A stretch of 64,000 nucleotides of DNA from Bradyrhizobium sp. JYMT SZCCT0428 (lineage in GTDB: Bacteria; Pseudomonadota; Alphaproteobacteria; Rhizobiales; Xanthobacteraceae): assembly GCF_018131075.1 (NCBI RefSeq), contig NZ_JAFCLS010000016.1, positions 62,001 through 126,000 of the forward strand, in the 5' to 3' direction. Below, one piece after another: positions 25,329-32,757 of the stretch. A model generated the notes under the pieces. The model was not told the DNA's origin, searched no databases, and saw nothing but the letters and a program-made list of their open reading frames with translations. Made by a program: the position numbers and the translations under genes. Each line of letters begins with the position of its first letter. The first letter of the stretch is position 1.

Positions 25329-26098
25329 GATTGGCCGGCCTCATCGTTCTGTCTGCTCTGTTCGCGGTGGACGCCGCCAGCGCCGAAATTCCACAAGCAG
25401 AACGCCGCTCCGGCTATAGCTTCATGGCGCCGGACACCAGGGCGATGCAGGACGACGACACGATAAACCCCGGCATGCTGTGGGTGCTCGACGGCGAGAA
25501 ATTGTGGGCGCGCAAGTCGGGCGTTACAAACAAGGCGTGCGCCGATTGTCATCAGGACGCGCGCGCGAGCATGAAGGGCGTCGCGGCGCATTATCCCGCC
25601 ATCGACAAGGCGCTCGGGCGGCCCGTCGACCTCGAGCAGCGCATCAATCTGTGCCGCACCACTCATCAGCAGGCGACGCCGCTTCCCTACGAGAGCCGCG
25701 AATTGCTGGCGCTGACCGCTTTTGTCGCGCAGCAATCGCGCGGCGCCGCAATCGAGCCCGGCAACGATCCGCAGCTAGCGCCGTTCGTCGCCAAAGGCCG
25801 CGAACTGTTCATGCAGCGGCAGGGCCAGCTCAATCTCGGCTGCACCAATTGTCACGATGAGAATTGGGATAAGCGTCTGGCCGGATCGGCGATCACGCAA
25901 GGACACCCGACGGGTTACCCGCTTTATCGGCTGGAGTGGCAATCACTGGGATCGCTGCAGCGCCGGCTGCGCGCCTGCATGACGGGCATCCGCGCGCAAG
26001 CCTATGATTACGGTGCGCCGGAACTGGTCGAGCTGGAGCTTTATCTGATGTCGCGCGCCAGGGGCATGCCGCTGGAAGCGCCGGCCATTCGACCCTAG
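25325..26098 (+). CDS. soxA: SoxA, c-type cytochrome with active-site Cys
   Basis: 257 aa. A signal peptide MRLAGLIVLSALFAVDAASA precedes two haem-c sites, CADCH and CTNCH, so this is a dihaem SoxA. The conserved active-site Cys, which ligates the second haem and becomes a persulfide, is in RLRACMTGIRAQ. SoxXA would oxidatively couple thiosulfate or another sulfane donor to SoxY. No soxB or soxCD follows; the next gene is convergent fpr. Confidence 0.9.
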   Translation: MRLAGLIVLSALFAVDAASAEIPQAERRSGYSFMAPDTRAMQDDDTINPGMLWVLDGEKLWARKSGVTNKACADCHQDARASMKGVAAHYPAIDKALGRPVDLEQRINLCRTTHQQATPLPYESRELLALTAFVAQQSRGAAIEPGNDPQLAPFVAKGRELFMQRQGQLNLGCTNCHDENWDKRLAGSAITQGHPTGYPLYRLEWQSLGSLQRRLRACMTGIRAQAYDYGAPELVELELYLMSRARGMPLEAPAIRP

Positions 26099-26101
26099 TC
26101 A

Positions 26102-26119
26102 TGGGCCCCCAGGGGCCCA
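26102..26119. terminator. Hairpin between convergent soxA and fpr
   Basis: TGGGCCCC-CA-GGGGCCCA is an 8-bp perfect stem just after the soxA stop, followed by AGAC and seven A. The missing T-tract on the + strand makes it a weak rho-independent terminator; it may still limit read-through into fpr. Confidence 0.4.
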
Positions 26120-26183
26120 GACAAAAAAATCGCGAAAACAACCCCATGCAAAGAAAGGATGGGCCCGGTCTCGCGGTCCTCGG

Positions 26184-26957
26184 TTACCGCTCCGCGAACG
26201 CTTTCTCGACCACGAACTGCGCCGCCTCGCCGTGGTTGCCTTCGACAAAGCCCTTGCCGCCCAGCAGCGTGCGGGTGTCGGCGACCAGCGCCGGGCTGCC
26301 GCAGATCATGACGCGGTCATGCGCGGCCTCGAGCGGGGCAAGCCCGATATCGGCAAACAGCTTGCCGGAACTGATCAGGTCGGTGATGCGGCCGCGGTTG
26401 TGGAAGGGATCGCGCGTCACCGTCGGGTAATAAATCAGCTGGTTGCGCACGAGTTCGCCGATCAGCTCATCGTTCGGCAGTTCCTTGGTGATCATCTCAC
26501 CATAGGCGAGTTCCGCGACGCGGCGGCAGCCGTGCAGCAGCACCACCTTCTCGAAGCGCTCATAGGTTTCGGGATCCTTGATCACGCTGAGGAACGGGGC
26601 TAGCCCGGTGCCGGTCCCGATCAAATAAAGGTTGCGGCCGTCCTGCAGGTTGTCGATCACCAGCGTGCCGGTGGCCTTGCGGCTGACGATGATCTCGTCG
26701 CCTTCCTTGAGATGCTGGAGGCGCGAAGTCAGCGGCCCGTCCGGCACCTTGATCGAGAAGAATTCGAGCCGGTCTTCATAATTGGCGCTGGCGACGCTGT
26801 AGGCGCGCAGCAGCGGCTTCTCGCCGACCTTCAGCCCGATCATGGTGAACTCGCCGTTGCGGAAACGGAACGAGGGATCGCGCGTGGTGGTGAAGGAGAA
26901 CAGCGTGTCGGTCCAGTGATGGACGCTGAGAACGCTTTCCTGATTGAAATTGCTCAT
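26184..26957 (-). CDS. fpr: Ferredoxin--NADP+ reductase
   Basis: 257 aa FAD enzyme that exchanges electrons between NADP(H) and ferredoxin. FAD binding is RAYSVASANYEDRLEFFSIKV and the NADP region is LIGTGTGLAPFLSVIKDPE with VMICGSPALVADTR; the length is right for the bacterial Fpr subclass. It is divergent from the enamidase gene, and the gap between them holds two adjacent GTATAC palindromes identical in core to those at the hnr/nicA promoters. Fpr could therefore be induced with the nicotinate genes and supply reduced ferredoxin to 6-hydroxynicotinate reductase. Confidence 0.92.
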   Translation of the reverse strand: MSNFNQESVLSVHHWTDTLFSFTTTRDPSFRFRNGEFTMIGLKVGEKPLLRAYSVASANYEDRLEFFSIKVPDGPLTSRLQHLKEGDEIIVSRKATGTLVIDNLQDGRNLYLIGTGTGLAPFLSVIKDPETYERFEKVVLLHGCRRVAELAYGEMITKELPNDELIGELVRNQLIYYPTVTRDPFHNRGRITDLISSGKLFADIGLAPLEAAHDRVMICGSPALVADTRTLLGGKGFVEGNHGEAAQFVVEKAFAER

Positions 26958-26995
26958 CTTTCGATCCGATTGGAGGCAGATGTCGGCAAAATCAT

Positions 26996-27005
26996 TCGTA
27001 TACGA
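26996..27005. promoter_or_regulatory. GTATAC operator, left copy of a tandem pair
   Basis: TCGTATACGA is a 10-bp perfect palindrome (wider context CATTCGTATACGATC) that directly abuts the longer palindrome at 27006-27023; the two centres are 14 bp apart. It lies 38 bases upstream of fpr. Confidence 0.65.
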
Positions 27006-27023
27006 TCATTCGTATACGAATGA
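27006..27023. promoter_or_regulatory. GTATAC operator, right copy of a tandem pair
   Basis: TCATTCGTATACGAATGA is an 18-bp perfect palindrome in the fpr/enamidase intergenic region. The core TTCGTATACGAA is identical to the site at 55387-55400 in front of hnr and very close to that in front of nicA (55537-55552). Confidence 0.75.
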
Positions 27024-27106
27024 ATAATCCTTCTTGATCCCGCCGTCAAGCCGCGGGCAAGATGGCCGGCAACGCCCCGAAGGCATTGAACAACAAGGAA
27101 AATCCG

Positions 27107-28303
27107 ATGGCGCACGACGCACCCCAGGCAAGCGGCCCGAGCAAGCTGGTGATCCGCAATATCGGGCTGCTGCTGTCGGGGATGCTGGAAAAACCGATCC
27201 TGGATGCCGACACCATCGTGGCCGCGAACGGCAAGATCACCGCCATCGGCCGCCTCAAGGACGTCGACACCGAGGGCGCCACGACTGTCGTCAATGCCAA
27301 CGGCACCACGGTCGCCCCCGGCCTGATCGACAGCCACGTCCATCCCGTCGCCGGCGACTGGACGCCGCGGCAGAACCAGATGGGCTGGATCGACAGCTAT
27401 CTGCATGGCGGCGTCACCACGATGATTTCAGCCGGTGAAGTGCATATGCCCGGCCGTCCGCGCGACGTCGTCGGCGTCAAGGCGATGGCGATTTTCGCGC
27501 AGCGCGCGTTCTGGACGCTGCGGCCCGGCGGCGTGAAGATCCATGCCGGCGCGCCCGTGATCGAAAACGAAATGGTCGAGGACGACTTCAAGGAGCTCGC
27601 CGCGGCGGGCGTCAAGCTGCTCGGCGAAGTCGGGCTCGGCGGCGTCAAGGACGGCCCGACCGCGCGCAAGATGGTGGGATGGGCGCGCAAATACGGCATC
27701 CAGAGCACGATCCACACCGGCGGACCATCGATCCCGGGCTCCGGCCTGATCGACAAGGACGTGGTGCTGGAAGCCGACACCGATGTGGTCGGTCATATCA
27801 ATGGCGGCCACACCGCCCTGCCCGACGATCAGATCCGCTGCATCTGCGAGGGCTGCAAGCGCGGGCTGGAGCTGGTTCACAACGGCAATGAACGCTCGGC
27901 GCTGTTCACGCTACGCACCGCGCGCGAGATGGGCGACCTGCACCGCGTCATCCTCGGCACCGACGCGCCGGCCGGCTCCGGCGTGCAGCCGCTCGGCATT
28001 TTGCGCATGGTGTCGCTGCTGTCATCGCTCGGCGAACTGCCGGCCGAAATCGCCTTCTGCCTCGCCACCGGCAACACCGCGCGCATGCGCGCGCTCGACT
28101 GCGGCTTGATCGAGGTTGGCCGCTCCGCCGATTTCGTCATCATGGACATGGCGCAGCACTCGCCGGGAAAGAGCCTGCTGCACAGCGTGCAGCTCGGCGA
28201 CCTGCCCGGCATCGGCATGACCATCATCGACGGCATCGTCCGCACCCAGCGCAGCCGCAACACACCGCCGGCGACACGGCTGCCGGAGATCGTCGGGCAT
28301 TGA
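27107..28303 (+). CDS. ena: Enamidase-like amidohydrolase (nicotinate pathway)
   Basis: 398 aa binuclear metal amidohydrolase. Metal-binding DSHVHPVAGDW, then SYLHGGVTTMISAGEVHMPGRP, HTGGPSIPGSG, VGHINGGHTALP and GTDAPAGSG follow the E. barkeri enamidase remarkably closely along the whole length, as does the C-terminal SRNTPPA. That enzyme hydrolyses 1,4,5,6-tetrahydro-6-oxonicotinate to 2-formylglutarate and ammonia. AAGGA precedes the ATG at 27107; an ATG at 27062 would add 15 residues without a better site. It is divergent from fpr with shared GTATAC operators. Similarity is judged by eye and memory. Confidence 0.82.
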   Translation: MAHDAPQASGPSKLVIRNIGLLLSGMLEKPILDADTIVAANGKITAIGRLKDVDTEGATTVVNANGTTVAPGLIDSHVHPVAGDWTPRQNQMGWIDSYLHGGVTTMISAGEVHMPGRPRDVVGVKAMAIFAQRAFWTLRPGGVKIHAGAPVIENEMVEDDFKELAAAGVKLLGEVGLGGVKDGPTARKMVGWARKYGIQSTIHTGGPSIPGSGLIDKDVVLEADTDVVGHINGGHTALPDDQIRCICEGCKRGLELVHNGNERSALFTLRTAREMGDLHRVILGTDAPAGSGVQPLGILRMVSLLSSLGELPAEIAFCLATGNTARMRALDCGLIEVGRSADFVIMDMAQHSPGKSLLHSVQLGDLPGIGMTIIDGIVRTQRSRNTPPATRLPEIVGH

Positions 28304-28395
28304 CGGGAATGGAGACCATCGTGCCCGGCGCGTCGGGCCGTATTTTGTGATGTCGCCTCCAAAGCCGTGAACGAATTGCCGGCCGGTCACGTCAA

Positions 28396-29139
28396 ATGCG
28401 GACGGTCGGCGCCGCAGGCTGCTGCGCCGTCCAGGTCTTAGAGGGACATTTGAAGAATTTATCGCAAATTGCCGGCGGGGTGGCGGGTCCGGCAGTGGGC
28501 TTTGCCGCCACGTTGCTGATCGTCGAACTCGTCGGGTTTGGAAACCGCGCCGACCCCATCGGTTCGGCGCTGCTGGCGGTGTTCGTCTTCGCGCCGGCCG
28601 GGGCGATCGCAGGCCTCGTGCTCGGTACCAAGCTCGCGATGCGGATGCGCGGAGGCGAGAACACCGGCAGCCTGGCCGGCAACAGCCTCCGGGCATTCGG
28701 TGCGCTGATCCTGCTCTGCGCCGCCGCCGGCACGGCATACTATATCTACGCGGTCACGAGTGCCACGCCGTGGCTCAACCCGAACGCCGCCACCCCGCTT
28801 CTTGTCTTCGAAGTTCGCCTGCCGGCAGGAACGGTGCTGCCGGGTTCGCCGCGGGAGATCGCGATTGAACTGCAGACCGACATCAACCGCATGCCGGGTG
28901 AACCACGCTTCAACCGGTTCCGCAGCGACGGCGACAAGCCTGTCATCGCAGGCGACGTCGAACTCGCCTTCCGCACCGCGCATCGGCAACTGGAAATCAA
29001 GATCAAGGGCCAGCCCGATCGGCTCTACCCCATCGCCCTATCGGCCAAGGCGCCGCATGCCGCACAGCTCGGACCCTGGCAAACCAACGCCGACGGAAGC
29101 GAAATCCGCTATCGGGCCCAATGGCCCGGACGCGATTGA
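28396..29139 (+). CDS. Hypothetical membrane-anchored protein
   Basis: 247 aa at most. Three hydrophobic stretches (GVAGPAVGFAATLLIVELVGF, ALLAVFVFAPAGAIAGLVLG, AFGALILLCAAAGTAYYIYAV) are followed by a soluble domain of about 120 residues starting LLVFEVRLPAGTVLP, rich in beta-type sequence. Family not recognised. A TTG at 28450 with GAGGG upstream is an alternative start and keeps all three helices. It follows the enamidase gene by 92 bases on the same strand, but there is no sign that the two work together. Confidence 0.6.
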   Translation: MRTVGAAGCCAVQVLEGHLKNLSQIAGGVAGPAVGFAATLLIVELVGFGNRADPIGSALLAVFVFAPAGAIAGLVLGTKLAMRMRGGENTGSLAGNSLRAFGALILLCAAAGTAYYIYAVTSATPWLNPNAATPLLVFEVRLPAGTVLPGSPREIAIELQTDINRMPGEPRFNRFRSDGDKPVIAGDVELAFRTAHRQLEIKIKGQPDRLYPIALSAKAPHAAQLGPWQTNADGSEIRYRAQWPGRD

Positions 29140-29194
29140 CCCGGCGGCCGCCGTGCCGGGCGCCCTACCTACCCTCGTCAAATCCCACATCCAA

Positions 29195-29491
29195 CTACAC
29201 ACGAGATTCTATATTCACCAAAACTTCCCCGGCGATGATTTCGGGATCTCCAAGATTCAGGTCATGCAGGCTTGCCTGAACAAACTCCAGCACCTTTTCG
29301 TTCGCCGCACTGGCGCTTTCGCGGTCCTCGAACATCATGACAGCGACACCGACGCCGTCGCCTCCATCCAATACATAATAGGATCTGAATCCGTGCGATT
29401 CCCGTAGCATCTGACCGATGCCGCTTTTGGCGCGGCGAGCAGCATCCGCAACCGAGCGAACCTTGGCGTACTTTCGAATGACGATGTACAT
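29195..29491 (-). CDS. Small alpha/beta-barrel (antibiotic biosynthesis monooxygenase-like) protein
   Basis: 98 aa from the ATG at 29491. The start MYIVIRKYAKVRSVADAARRAKSGIGQMLRESHGFRSYYVL and the later VAVMMFEDRESASAANEKVLEFV suggest a ferredoxin-like dimeric barrel of the ABM type. No catalytic residues can be assigned; many family members are small stress or haem-related proteins. It stands alone. Confidence 0.6.
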   Translation of the reverse strand: MYIVIRKYAKVRSVADAARRAKSGIGQMLRESHGFRSYYVLDGGDGVGVAVMMFEDRESASAANEKVLEFVQASLHDLNLGDPEIIAGEVLVNIESRV

Positions 29492-29503
29492 GAGGCCACC
29501 CAC

Positions 29504-29808
29504 GCGTTTCAGTTCCCGCCCCCGCGCATCAAAGCATATCGGGCCGCTGCTGGACTAGGGGGTCTACTTCCGAGATGGGTCAGACAGAGAAGCGCTCACT
29601 ACGAGCAGATTGTCTTCCTGGTTACCCCTGAAAACCGGACATTGCTCAATGCAGTACATGCCTAGCGCATGAGAACGCCGAGATAGATCAAATCTCGCAT
29701 GGTGTCGGGCATCGCGCAGTAGGCATTCCAAAGCGTGCCTTCCTCGCGCATCGCAAGGCGGCCGAAAGTGCCATAAGCAGACTTCGTGAGACGAGGTTGA
29801 TTATCTGG
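29504..29808. other. Gene-poor stretch with a small coding remnant
   Basis: 305 bases between two leftward small genes. The only coding-like signal is on the - strand at 29662-29796, listed separately. The rest shows nothing I recognise. Confidence 0.4.
29662..29751 (-). CDS. Very small ORF or gene remnant
   Basis: 29 codons from an ATG at 29751: MREEGTLWNAYCAMPDTMRD, then a hydrophobic end to the stop at 29662. The same frame stays open upstream to about 29800 with GTFGRLAM just before the Met, which also looks protein-like. The pattern REEG-x-WNAY-x-A-x-PDTM recalls a family of small rhizobial hypothetical proteins that are usually longer at the N-terminus. It may be a truncated copy or a real microprotein. 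Confidence 0.35.
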   Translation of the reverse strand: MREEGTLWNAYCAMPDTMRDLIYLGVLMR

Positions 29809-30072
29809 CTAGGCGCGCCCCTGGCGCCCGGCCACCATGCCATAAAGGAACAGCAAGATTATTGCGCCGACGATACTGGCGAAGAAGCCAGCGCCATCTC
29901 CGGTTTTGTACCATCCCACAGCTTGGCCAAGGTACGTCGCGACGAACGCGCCGACAATTCCCAAAACAGAGGTCAGAATAAAGCCCGTTGGTTCGGTTTT
30001 GTCGCCGGGCATGATGAACTTGGCAATCACTCCAACAATGAACCCTATGATGATAGTCCAAATGACACTCAT
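29809..30072 (-). CDS. GlsB/YeaQ/YmgE-family small membrane stress protein
   Basis: 87 aa, almost wholly hydrophobic with three helices: IWTIIIGFIVGVIAKFIMPG, GFILTSVLGIVGAFVATYLGQ and GFFASIVGAIILLFLYGMVAGR. The GDK-P-G and GIVGA spacing are typical of the transglycosylase-associated (YeaQ) family, often induced by stress or stationary phase. A TTGA-N6-TCAA box centred 66 bases upstream of the start suggests control by an FNR/FixK-type regulator. Confidence 0.85.
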   Translation of the reverse strand: MSVIWTIIIGFIVGVIAKFIMPGDKTEPTGFILTSVLGIVGAFVATYLGQAVGWYKTGDGAGFFASIVGAIILLFLYGMVAGRQGRA

Positions 30073-30131
30073 TTCACTGCTCCTGTCCGAGAAAGACGGT
30101 ACACTTGAGAAACGAGCAGCTCTCGAAGACC

Positions 30132-30145
30132 TTGACCTAAATCAA
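30132..30145. promoter_or_regulatory. FNR/FixK-type box before yeaQ-like gene
   Basis: TTGACCTAAATCAA matches TTGA-N6-TCAA. Its centre lies 66 bases upstream of the yeaQ-like ATG; activation at -41.5 would give a leader of about 25 bases, a good fit. Nearly the same 14-mer precedes the yidB-like gene at 30994. Confidence 0.6.
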
Positions 30146-30335
30146 CATTGGCCGTCTCCCGCTGGCGCCGACGTGATCCGCAGTCGCGCAGACTGGTTGC
30201 TAAACGCACCATCCCCCTCGGCGACGCCACCCCGAACTCGTTCGGGAGCCCAGCGGTTTGACGCATGACAGTACAGCGGGCGAAGAACGCGGCCTCGCCC
30301 TTGCTGCACCTTTCGACCGCGCGAAGGCGACCGTC

Positions 30336-30809
30336 TTATGTTGCTTCGCGCGGAGGCAAGCGACCTTCAGGCGTGTATTTGTCGATTGCCGTCGGCAGCT
30401 CTCGCGACAGCCGGGCGAGAAGTTCTTCCTGGGAAAGCCCGGTCTGCTGTTCAAGCGCGCTCAAGACATCCCGCCCGATAGCCTGCTTGAGTTGCGGTGG
30501 CGAAACCTCCTTGTTGGGGCCGGAGCCAATCCATGATTCCGCCGCCTCTCCTTGACCGTTCTTTGTGAATTGCTCGAGCAGTTCGTTGAGACCATTACCA
30601 AGCATGCCGCCTACACCTGCTCCACCCAGCATGCTGGTCAAGCTGCCCGGAAGACCACCTTGAGCTTTCGATTGATCGCCACCATCGGGCTTGGATGATG
30701 ATGCCCCCGCGACGCTATTGAACATGTCCATGAGCTTGTCCCGATTTTGAAAACCCGCGATCGCCAGCATTCCCAGCAGTGCGGTCATCGATGGCATTCC
30801 ACGGCTCAT
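30336..30809 (-). CDS. YidB/DUF937-family protein
   Basis: 157 aa from the ATG at 30809, with AGGAGG upstream. An N-terminal hydrophobic MTALLGMLAIAGFQN is followed by a Gly/Ser-rich linker (LPGSLTSMLGGAGVGGMLG) and the conserved end ELLEQFTKNGQGEAAESWIG, then NKEVSPPQLKQAIGRDVLSALEQQTGLSQEELLARLSRELP, which is diagnostic for the YidB family. Cellular role unknown. An FNR/FixK-type box lies about 190 bases upstream. Confidence 0.85.
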   Translation of the reverse strand: MSRGMPSMTALLGMLAIAGFQNRDKLMDMFNSVAGASSSKPDGGDQSKAQGGLPGSLTSMLGGAGVGGMLGNGLNELLEQFTKNGQGEAAESWIGSGPNKEVSPPQLKQAIGRDVLSALEQQTGLSQEELLARLSRELPTAIDKYTPEGRLPPREAT

Positions 30810-31373
30810 TTCAGCCTCCTGCAATTTGTTGAACGCTTTCCCGGACGCCGCCCAAGGCGGCGCTTTCAAACCTTCAGATCGGCAGGCAATTTCCCGCCGT
30901 TCGTCTCCGTGCCTGTCTCCAACGGCGCTTCCCTGACGTGGTGGGTGGTTGCAATCCGATTCAGACGGTAAGGACCGTTCGGCTAAGGCGATGTTGACCT
31001 GAATCAACGAAACTGCGTTGCGTAAACTATCGCCGCACCATCTCCGGCAATGCTTGAATGACCAAGGAAAGTTGGTTGCGAAAACTGTGCCAAGACAGAA
31101 GCCAACATGTAATGCAGATATGGCAAGCTTCCTGACCTTGGCCCCGGCACCGAGCTTCATGTGCTCGCCAAACGTCAAAGCCAGGCGATCGAGCTGGCTG
31201 GAAAGTGCGCGCCGCGCATTGACGAACTGTTATCGAGTGCCGACGCAGAACCCCTCGATCCCCTACCGAGCGAAGGCCGCCCGCACCTTAGGACAATGGT
31301 GCCCAAATGTCGTTGGAGTTCAGTATCGATGACCGATCGGAGCAATGGCGTGCCCTGACGAGAGTTCGCTCCC
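30810..31373. other. Long gap between yidB-like gene and protease
   Basis: 564 bases. It contains the FNR/FixK-type box at 30994-31007. A + strand stretch at 31161-31300 reads like protein (QAIELAGKCAPRIDELLSSA) but has no start signal or known family, and may be a gene remnant. Nothing else was recognised. Confidence 0.35.
30994..31007. promoter_or_regulatory. FNR/FixK-type box before yidB-like gene
   Basis: TTGACCTGAATCAA matches TTGA-N6-TCAA and differs by one base from the box at 30132-30145. It is 185 bases upstream of the yidB-like start, which would imply a leader of roughly 150 bases. Confidence 0.55.
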
Positions 31374-32179
31374 ATGGGTGTGGAGAGTCAGTTGAGGATT
31401 ATCGGAGTAATTCTCGCACTTCTGACATTGCAAATGTCATCGAGCCGAGCACAAGAACTCGAACGCACCGCTATCTTTTTGAATTTTGTACCGGCACTCG
31501 GATCGCCGATAAAATCGTCCTTACCGCCTACCACTGCGTTCAAAACAGGATTCCAAAGTGGGCAAGCGGCCGCGGAGCTAAGATCAAGGTCGCTGATCAC
31601 CTGATTTCACCACTGGCGCGCGAAACGAGAATCGACGTAACCCATGACGTCGCTTTGCTATATCTCGAAAAACCGCTTCCAGCGGACGTTCCGATAGTGC
31701 CGCTCGCCAGTCGCGGCCAAAAATTCGAAAAATACGTGCGCTTGGGTTATGGTTTCCACGCTGGGCGTGACGGATGGATTCATCGCGATGCTCTCGGGAT
31801 CCTGAAAGTCGATGAAGTTGTTTTCTGGGACAAGAACCCCAGCGAGAAAGGCAAACTAAGATTTGCTCAGCCGGCAAACCGCACTTGTCCTGGAGATTCA
31901 GGCGGCCCAACGCTTGGTCTCAACAACGGAGATTGGTACGTGGTTGGCATTACATCGCGCGTAATGCCCGATATCCGTCATCGCTTTTCCTGGTTCCTTC
32001 CGCTGATCCGAGGGAAAGAGCGGCCTAATTATGCTCGCTACTGCGGTGAGTACTACACCTCTGAAAGAGTAACCGAAAATCTGGACTTCCTGGCCAAAGG
32101 AGTTCAGACGCTTATTGTCCGGCAGCTGCAAGCCCAGTCGTCATCACCAGGCAAAGCATCCTCGAAACGTCGGAAGTAG
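31374..32179 (+). pseudogene. Trypsin-like serine protease with frameshifted signal peptide
   Basis: A signal peptide (MGVESQLRIIGVILALLTLQ...RAQ) is encoded from the ATG at 31374. The protease itself lies in another frame from about 31470 to 32179. It has the full S1 triad: His in VLTAYHC, Asp in THDVALLYL and Ser in TCPGDSGGP. One missing base in the T5 run at 31476-31480 would join the two frames into a normal secreted protease of about 267 aa. So this is either a recent -1 frameshift, a slippage-regulated gene, or a sequencing error. An open frame from 31307 exists for the protease without a signal peptide, but has no good start. Confidence 0.6.
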
Positions 32180-32257
32180 TAATGGGAGCGGCAGTGCTGG
32201 CCGGCCGGGCTAATTGCAGCTAACCTCCGGGCGTCGATCCCAATTCGCGAGCCAGGC

Positions 32258-32641
32258 ATGCCAAAAATCCAGCGCATCATTGTTCCCGACATTCCAAAGC
32301 CGGTCAGCCACTATTGCCACGTGACCCGTGCAGGCCCCCACGTCTGGGTCGCCGGCGTCGTCGGCCAGGCGCAGGACGGCAGCATACCGTCCGACGTTGT
32401 TGCCCAATTCGACATCGCCATCGCTGTGATGGACAAGTGCCTGAAGGCGGCCGGCGCCGGGCCCGAGCACGTCGTCAAGGTTCAAGTTTTCATGACCGAC
32501 ATCACGGAACGCCCGAAAATCAACCCGCGCCGCATAGCTTATTTCGGCGAGAATCTGCCGGCCTCCACGCTCGTCGAGGTGAAGGGATTGGTCGATCCAC
32601 GAATGAAGGTCGAGATCGAGTGCCAGGCCTACGTTGACTAA
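32258..32641 (+). CDS. ridA: RidA-family enamine/imine deaminase
   Basis: 127 aa YjgF/YER057c/UK114 protein. RidA hydrolyses reactive enamines and imines formed by PLP enzymes. The conserved Arg is in VDPRMKVEIECQAYV; VWVAGVVGQAQDG and VVKVQVFMTDI are typical family stretches. It lies upstream of a nitronate monooxygenase gene on the same strand, but a 116-base gap makes an operon uncertain. Confidence 0.85.
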   Translation: MPKIQRIIVPDIPKPVSHYCHVTRAGPHVWVAGVVGQAQDGSIPSDVVAQFDIAIAVMDKCLKAAGAGPEHVVKVQVFMTDITERPKINPRRIAYFGENLPASTLVEVKGLVDPRMKVEIECQAYVD

Positions 32642-32757
32642 GAAACGGCGCGTGCCGCCGGCAGCGATGGCACCCGGCGCGTATCGGATTGCGAGAGACT
32701 TTCGGCCAACTACAAGATACTTACGACGGTTATAACTAAACAGAGGACCAGGCGGGC

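Noticed and set aside
26102-26125. Strong rho-independent terminator for fpr
   Set aside because: The A-run follows the hairpin on the + strand, so on the fpr strand the T-run comes before the stem, which is the wrong order.
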